Below, one piece after another: positions 58,401 through 64,000 of a stretch of 64,000 nucleotides of DNA (the first letter of the stretch is position 1; each line of letters begins with the position of its first letter). The notes under the pieces are model-generated. The model ran no database searches, was not told where the DNA came from, and saw only the letters and a list, made by a program, of their open reading frames with translations. The stretch is from Trichosphaerium sp. ATCC 40318 (Eukaryota; Discosea; Flabellinia; Trichosidae), in the NCBI GenBank assembly GCA_038496445.1, contig JALMLS010000015.1, positions 496,001 through 560,000 on the forward strand, in the 5' to 3' direction. A program made the position numbers and the translations under genes.

Positions 58401-59568
58401 CACACGAAGGGCCAGAAAAGAACTCACTTTCCATTATAATACAATTTTTTTACACTTTAGCAGATGAAGCTCATGTTGGGCGTTCATGGTACCAGTGAAG
58501 CTGCTGTGTGGAGTATATGCCAATCCGGATTCGCTTCTCTAGCAACAGTAGATGAAGGTTGGTATGGTAGAGGTACACAACATATTTTTTTGGAATGAAA
58601 GTGTAACCAAGTTCAGGAATGTACTTTACAAGCAACGCGAACTATGCAGCCAAGTACTCCAAAGAGAAAGTAAAGATATTCATCATTTCTTATTTGATAC
58701 CTGGTAATATATACCCTGTTACAGAAGAAGCTAAAGGTTCTTCAAATTCATTAGCAGGACGCCCAAGTACGTTTACTTTTTTTACTTTTTTTTCAGCAAC
58801 TTGAGGAAACACTCCATCTATTAGTGTGTCGTTAATTTTGTACAAGGTATATCTGGATATCAATCTCATGGTGTTCTTGTCAATTCTAAGGGAATGATAT
58901 CTAATGGAAAAGGAGTAATATATGATGAACTTGTTGTGTTTCAGGTGAGTGACTGTTTCTAAAGTGGTTTTGTTGAGTTCCGCTAAAACAAGGCGTAGGA
59001 GTCCCAAATTGTACCGAAATATGTTGTCTTTGCAACACATAATAAGGCTAAAAGGAGTCAGCAAAGATCTGAGTCTAGAAGAAAGAATAAAGAAGAAAGA
59101 TTAAAAAGAGAACAATCCAAAAAACAAGAAGAAGACGAGGATGATGAATTATCTGATGATGAATTATCGGATGAAGATGAGTTGGAAGAAAGACAGTTAT
59201 GGGGAGACCCTCTTAAAAAGCAAGCTCCCAAAGAAGAGAAAGAAACAATTGAACTCAAAGCGAGTGGTACAGAGGAAGATCAAGTACTAGAAAACGTCCC
59301 AAAGCAAAGCAACGTAGAACAAACACAAGTCCTTGAAAATGCGGAGGAAGATCAAGTACTAGAAAAAGTCCCAAAACAAAACAAAGTAGAACAAACACAA
59401 GAGCCCGAAACACATGTTGACGAAATTGTGATCAAAGAAGAAGACAGTGAGGTTGTGCTGTTAAGAAGAGAAAATGCTAAACTGAAAGAACAGTTGAAAT
59501 TACTAATAGAAAGAACAGGTGTAGATGCAAAAATTCTTAAAGAAATTGGCATAGACACCTCTTTGTAA
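55428..59568 (+). CDS. SPRY - RCC1 repeat - PARP catalytic domain fusion protein
   Basis: Three modules sit in one gene of about 18 exons. First is a SPRY-like domain: YYKIAYTQGSEADKLTV, CVGVGMDQ-type strand read here as TVGVGMDQSGAVRFIK, FVTLNGKFYGF and LYPSLGFHTKTAKVSV. Next are RCC1 repeats: GSAHSLCLTDDGKVLAWGLS, ISAGWHHSAAVTKSQRILAW and DQGSLYSWGESASGQLGLG. Last is a PARP catalytic domain: MLGVHGTSEAAVWSICQSGF, YGRGMYFTSNANYAAKYS and YDELVVFQESQIVPKYVV, giving an intact His-Tyr-Glu triad. A Lys/Glu-rich coiled coil follows. Such a protein would transfer ADP-ribose from NAD. RCC1 and SPRY parts probably recruit it to chromatin or partners. One GTACAC donor after QFW joins RCC1 and PARP parts in frame. 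Some exon borders are approximate. Confidence 0.8.
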
Positions 59569-59674
59569 ACACATTTCAACCAATACACGTGCTTTTTGAC
59601 AAGAACATCTCAGACAAAACGTGCAAAAACGCTAACTCAACAGATTACTGTTTATTCTCGAACAAATACTTTGT

Positions 59675-62601
59675 TTATATTTTTGTTGTCCATGGAGATC
59701 CTCTGATTTCATCACCGTTGATCTTGACGGAGATTGTGTAATCGCCAGGGTTTGGTAGTTTGTATGTTACAACGTACAATCCATTGTTTTGGTCCATGAC
59801 ATTTACGTCATCAACCTTACCGCTTGGACCTGAGATGGATACATCAAAGTCATCACCGCCGTCGGTCTTAGGGTTGTTGTCTTTATCAACAGCCTTAATG
59901 ACAAAGGAGTATGAATCAATGAAAGTGTTACCAGCATGGGCGCCTACAAAGAAAGTTAACAAAGTTAAATAAAATCTTTCAAAATAATCAACATACCAGC
60001 TCTGACGTTTACGCTCTTTGGACAGTCCTTAAGTGGTTGCTCTTTAAGAGTTGGTTCAACTCTGTGAATACCAGGTCCAATTGGTTGGTATGTGACATCA
60101 TAGGTACCGTCACCGTTATCAACAATATCGGCTGGGACTTTCTCGCCGTTTGGTCCAATGACATCAACTTCGAATGGATCACCGCCCTGAAACTCAAGTC
60201 AACAAACATGCTCTATACTATTTAAAAAAAACGAAACGTACCTCTTTGAGAGGTTCACCATCACAGTCCTTAGCGATGATTTTGAATTCAGCTGGAAGAG
60301 TATCAAAGATACCATCTTCAAGACCTGGACCGAAAGCTTCGCACATGGAAGCATCAGCACCACCCTTGACTGGCAAGTGGATTGGAGAGTCTTTGATGTG
60401 ATCGCAGAAGATTGGGTTTCTTGGGTCGTGAAGAACGACATCAATCTTGTAATCACCAGGAACCTTTGGATAGTATGTGACATCTACAGTGTCACCATTT
60501 GGTTCCATGTCTACACGCACTGGTGATTCACCAGGTGGGAAGACCTCAACAGAGAAAGGATTGCCCTTGAGTTGGACAGGATCACCATTTCTGTTCTTGG
60601 CGTGGATTTTGAAAGTAGCTGGTTCGCCAGTCTTGACACCAGGTTCAACACCAGGACCGCTAGCAGTGCAAAACATTGCATCAGGTTCATCGAGAGGTGT
60701 CAATACATCAACAGTGTATGGTGAATCTGCGACTTGAGCGCCGTTGAGGAGTACCTCAACCTATTTAAAGGTTAGTAGTGAAAAATGCGAAAGAGCTATC
60801 TTACCTTATGTGGTCCCTTGTCTTCTGGGGTGTATTTGACGTCGTATGTACCATCACCATTATCAGTGAAGTCAGTTGGTACGTCATCACCGTATGGTCC
60901 AGTGACTTTGACTTGGTATGGATCACCACCATCAGGGACAGCGTTTCCACGCTTATCCTTAGACTTGATACTAAAGTCGGTTGGTTTACCTTGCTCATTA
61001 CCAGGTTCAATACCAGGACCCTAGTAAGTCGTGTAAGAAAAGTATTGGGGTAAAGCTCTGAAAAACTTACGGAGACAGTAGTATTTCTAGCATCAGGACC
61101 TTCACGGCTAATATTTGGCCTGAAAGGACTTCCCTTGATGTTTTTATCGAGGAGAGCGACAGTCAGCAAGTGGTTACCAGGTGACTTTGGGACGTATTTA
61201 CAAGAGTAAGTACCATCATTGTTGTCCTACAAAATTGTAAGAAAATGCAAACTACGTAGTTTTAATTTAGTGAATACGCACCTGGCAATCAACAGGAATA
61301 TCAGCACCGCTTGGGTCCTTGAGACCGATGTTCCAGTTAATACCACCTTCCTTCAACTGCTCGTTGAAGCAATTTTTGGCAATAATTTTGAATGGAGCGT
61401 CTTCGTATACTTTACCAGCAGTAAGACCAGGACCTACAAAAGCAGTAAGCTACAAGTATATAATAAAGATAAGGGTACCTTCAGCGTAGCAAAAAGCTGG
61501 GTCAGGTGTTTTACGCTTCATTTCGTCATTTCTACGACGATTTGCGGCGTTATCGTAATCTCTGAAGTATGAGATGTAAGTCATAACAGACAATTCATCG
61601 TTCTCCTTGGCGACCATATCTTCTGGTGCAAGAATTTTTGGAATGTCCATATCACTTTCAGCTTTGTCAATACCAAGAGTAGCGTTGCTAAGCGCATTGG
61701 CCTGAGAAGAAGAGTTAGCGTTATTCGTCAAAAGCCAGTGAAGAAAAAAAGGGTCGTACAGGGCTGAGACTATCTCTGTTGCGTGCTGCTTCTGGGATAG
61801 TGTCCGGTTTGAGTGCTTCTACGAGAGCGCACAATGAAGTACCGTCTTGCCAGCTAACAAGTTTGTAAGAAATTGTTTTTTTCAAATCAGCGTTTCGTCA
61901 CCTGTTAGTGAAGTTCTTGACTCCTTTGTGTGGGATCTTAGATTGTACCCACTTCAAGAGATCGTTCTTTGCGTTTGGAGATACTAATAACATCGTTTAG
62001 TTTTGGTTTTTAACTACTTGTAAAATACTACGTACCACCGCCCTTTTGGATATGGTAGCGAAGGATGAGTGTCCAAATCATACCAAGGATGAGTTTGAGC
62101 TTTTTATCGACGATATCTGCCGTACGCGTTAATTATAAGCGCGTAGTGCGTATAAACCACGTACCTTCTGGACCGATACCAACAAGACGGATTCCTTCGT
62201 CGCTGATAAATTGAAGAGCGAAGTTGTTGTTTTCAAGCTTTTGTACTCTGATCCTTGGCTTTTTGTTGTATACACCACGATTAATTTGCTTTGCTACGGA
62301 AATACCGTAAGTTCCAAAACAAGAGGTTAATAGTGTCAAACGTACCTGAGATAAGCTCCAAAAGGTTAATGAGGTTGATACCGTCTTCAAAATCATTTTG
62401 AAGGTCGGCAATCTTTAAACCGCGTTCCAAAAGGAATGTGTTGCACCATCTGGTGAACGTCTACAAGAGGAGTAAGATACTACAAATACTAGCGTCGGAA
62501 AAGTTTTCGCCCAAAAGCTGAGCGCAGAATCTACAAAAAGCCTGTACCCTCTTTTGGATCATAACCCATGCGGCAACGTCTGTTTTTTCACCCCAAGACA
62601 T
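59675..62601 (-). CDS. filamin / gelation factor (ABP-120 type)
   Basis: The protein cross-links actin filaments. The N-terminus (MSWGEKTDVAAWVMIQKR, TFTRWCNTFLLERGLKIADL, NDFEDGINLINLLELI) is the first CH domain; NAKNDLLKWVQSKIP and WQDGTSLCALVEALKPD are the second, together the actin-binding domain. After a short linker come five immunoglobulin-like filamin repeats, each with a GPG-x-x-x-G start and a DNGDGTY-type middle (for example GPGIEPGNEQGKPTDF, GPGVEPGVKTGEPATF). The last ends RGSPWTTKI. Dictyostelium ABP-120 has six repeats, so this one is shorter by one unless a repeat was missed. About twelve exons. The GC content and codon bias suggest strong expression. Dimerisation is expected through the last repeat. 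Confidence 0.92.
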
Positions 62602-63095
62602 AATGAGTATAAAGGTAGGAAATTACTAATTAAAAAAATCAGTTTACTTTTGTTGAAAGTTGCAACATCGTGCAAGCCGTTTACGTTTGAAATATTTGAA
62701 ATACATTGAACTACTTATGTTTGAATGCTGGATATGTTTGCGTGATGCTGAACGTTGATATAAAATAACATAAAACGTGATATGGTGTTGAGGAGGTAGT
62801 AGCAAGTGTGAAAAGATACGCCGGCCGGCGAATCTATTACGATAAAGGTTTACAGTCAAACTTTAGCATGTGTACGGATCAATCTCGGCGTGCCATAATA
62901 GGACGGTTTGAAAGCTCTAGCAGGTGCGAGAAAGTGGCAGTTTATGAAACACATTGGTAAGGTGTACTACCAGATTAGAGTGCTTTTGCTCTAGAGGGAG
63001 TATATAAGTTGAACTGGTGAGATGCTAGCATTATGTTTGGCGGCGCAAAGAAATACGCTTTCATGTATGTCTACTTTACAAAAGGTTCTATCTTG
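62602..63095. other. intergenic stretch upstream of filamin
   Basis: It should carry the filamin promoter. A short plus frame starting MFGGAKKYAFMYVYFTKG at 63031 is antisense to the next gene's last exon and is not supported. GCCGGCCGGCG at about 62821 is an unusually GC-rich patch. Confidence 0.45.
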
Positions 63096-64000
63096 TTAGG
63101 AGTTGAAGATATTACTGAGATATTTTGTTGCTCCAATGATGACACCCACACTAATGCTTCCATTACAGTCATCTGCGAAAACTAAAAGAGACAGACTAAA
63201 TCACAGTTAGAATACAAAGAGAATTGTTGTACATTGTTAAGTTGTCATGGCAGAATGGAAATTGTACCCTGTTGTTGATCGTTGTTGTTGAGTTTCAACA
63301 CATTCATGATTTGTCGCGTTTATGTTTTCCTCTCCAATGATACATGGACTCTCAATAGCTTTGATGACATTATCAGATGATGTATCAACTCCAGATATAT
63401 CAATGACGAATGAACTGTTTGGTTGTATCACTAGGCATCCTAGATAGCAGCAATTACACGTCAATAGTTAAAAAAAGCAGTAAAAATATTGCTTTAGCAT
63501 GTACAGTAAATAGGTATTTGAAGAGTACCTTTAACAGTCAATGTGGCACTTTCTTGATCACCAAAGACCAATACAACATCACCATTGTTTATAAAGTTAC
63601 CTTGGTGTGGCTATCTTTTTTTTCTGTATCCTAACCCTTTTTTTTTTTAGTCGCACAACCTGGACAAAGAATCTATTAATTTTGACGCTATGTTTCACTT
63701 TGTCCGATAACAGCAGGAACAAGACAGAATTCTGTGACGCTTATTTACGACGCGTCGGTGATGGTCAAGCAAGCTGCCTTGCAAAGTAAGGTGTATTAAA
63801 GGTGCGTTGAAACAAAACCATAAAACATTATCCTGTTTTTACCTGCTCCTGTTTACTATTACGTATCACGTGATTAATGTTTGATCACAAGCTTATCAGT
63901 AACGTACCAACATTGCGTTTTTACTGACCCATTGTGAAACCAACTTGATAACATTCCTTCTTTTTTACTGTGCCTCCAGTGCTGCTTCTCAAGCATGATT
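63096..64000 (-). CDS. 3' part of a surface protein related to the 19.8-22.5 kb adhesin
   Basis: The right end of the window cuts this gene. The exon at about 63526-63605 encodes GNFINNGDVVLVFGDQESAT, matching the GDFINNGTVKVQI strands of the 19.8-22.5 kb gene. The next exon has CLVIQPNSSFVIDISGVDTS and CIIGEENINATNHEC. A final exon contains SISVGVIIGA, probably the beginning of a membrane anchor, with a TAA at 63096-63098. Splices at the very 3' end were not resolved. A TCACGTGA lies at 63866-63873, inside or upstream of the gene. It is a further member of the local surface-protein family. Confidence 0.5.
63866..63873. promoter_or_regulatory. TCACGTGA palindrome near the right end
   Basis: Perfect palindrome flanked by ACGTA and TTAATG. 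Its relation to a start codon cannot be judged because the gene continues past the window. Confidence 0.3.

Noticed and set aside
60777-61053. Plus-strand ORFs opposite the filamin repeats
   Set aside because: They are shadows; the minus strand encodes clear filamin repeats with matching introns.
63031-63186. Short plus ORF beginning MFGGAKKYAF
   Set aside because: It overlaps the last exon of the minus-strand surface gene and has no partner exons or motif.

Overview
The window is nuclear DNA of a unicellular eukaryote, most likely an amoebozoan. Housekeeping genes (complex I 23-kDa subunit, S-adenosylmethionine synthetase, ribosomal protein eS17, COMMD10-like) are split by very short introns of about 35-220 nt. 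There are no operons, no ribosome binding sites and no CRISPR. TAA, TAG and TGA all act as stops, so the standard code applies. The Amoebozoa guess rests on a short gelation-factor-type filamin, a receptor kinase with a tyrosine-kinase-like core, many F-box proteins, and surface proteins with LamG or beta-helix ectodomains. The species cannot be named from the sequence. Most introns begin GTACGT or GTACG rather than GTAAGT.

Layout. 0-4 kb: intronless F-box/LRR gene, a doubtful small ORF, and a repeat protein with a C-terminal PD-(D/E)XK-like nuclease core (minus). 4-11 kb: housekeeping block (NDUFS8, COMMD10-like, SAM synthetase, eS17, membrane RING-H2 ligase). 11-14.5 kb: multi-RRM, possibly La-related, RNA-binding protein. 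14.9-36.5 kb: accessory region with three intronless F-box-like/MORN-variant paralogues, LamG, beta-helix and related type I surface proteins, a small secreted Cys-rich protein, a recently duplicated membrane gene pair, an M50-like protease, an FkbM methyltransferase and a C2-domain protein. 37-48 kb: receptor kinase, GBP/atlastin-like GTPase with a signal peptide, DoxX-like membrane protein, SHOCT-like protein, secreted Cys-rich protein and a Pro/Thr mucin. 48-64 kb: multipass membrane protein, F-box/propeller protein, secreted GH28 pectinase, SPRY-RCC1-PARP fusion, filamin, and the 3' part of another surface protein.

Together the accessory genes suggest a free-living phagotrophic amoeba: adhesins and mucins at the surface, a secreted polysaccharide hydrolase, receptor kinase signalling, and many ubiquitin-ligase adaptors. 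The palindrome CACGTG, often as TCACGTGA, recurs far more often than base composition predicts, frequently just upstream of start codons.

Exon borders were worked out by hand. For NDUFS8, COMMD10-like, SAM synthetase, eS17, the two duplicated membrane genes, the M50-like gene, the C2 gene, the small secreted protein and the 23.7-25.1 kb surface gene, the exon lengths sum to whole codons. For other genes the outer limits are given and inner borders are partly unresolved.
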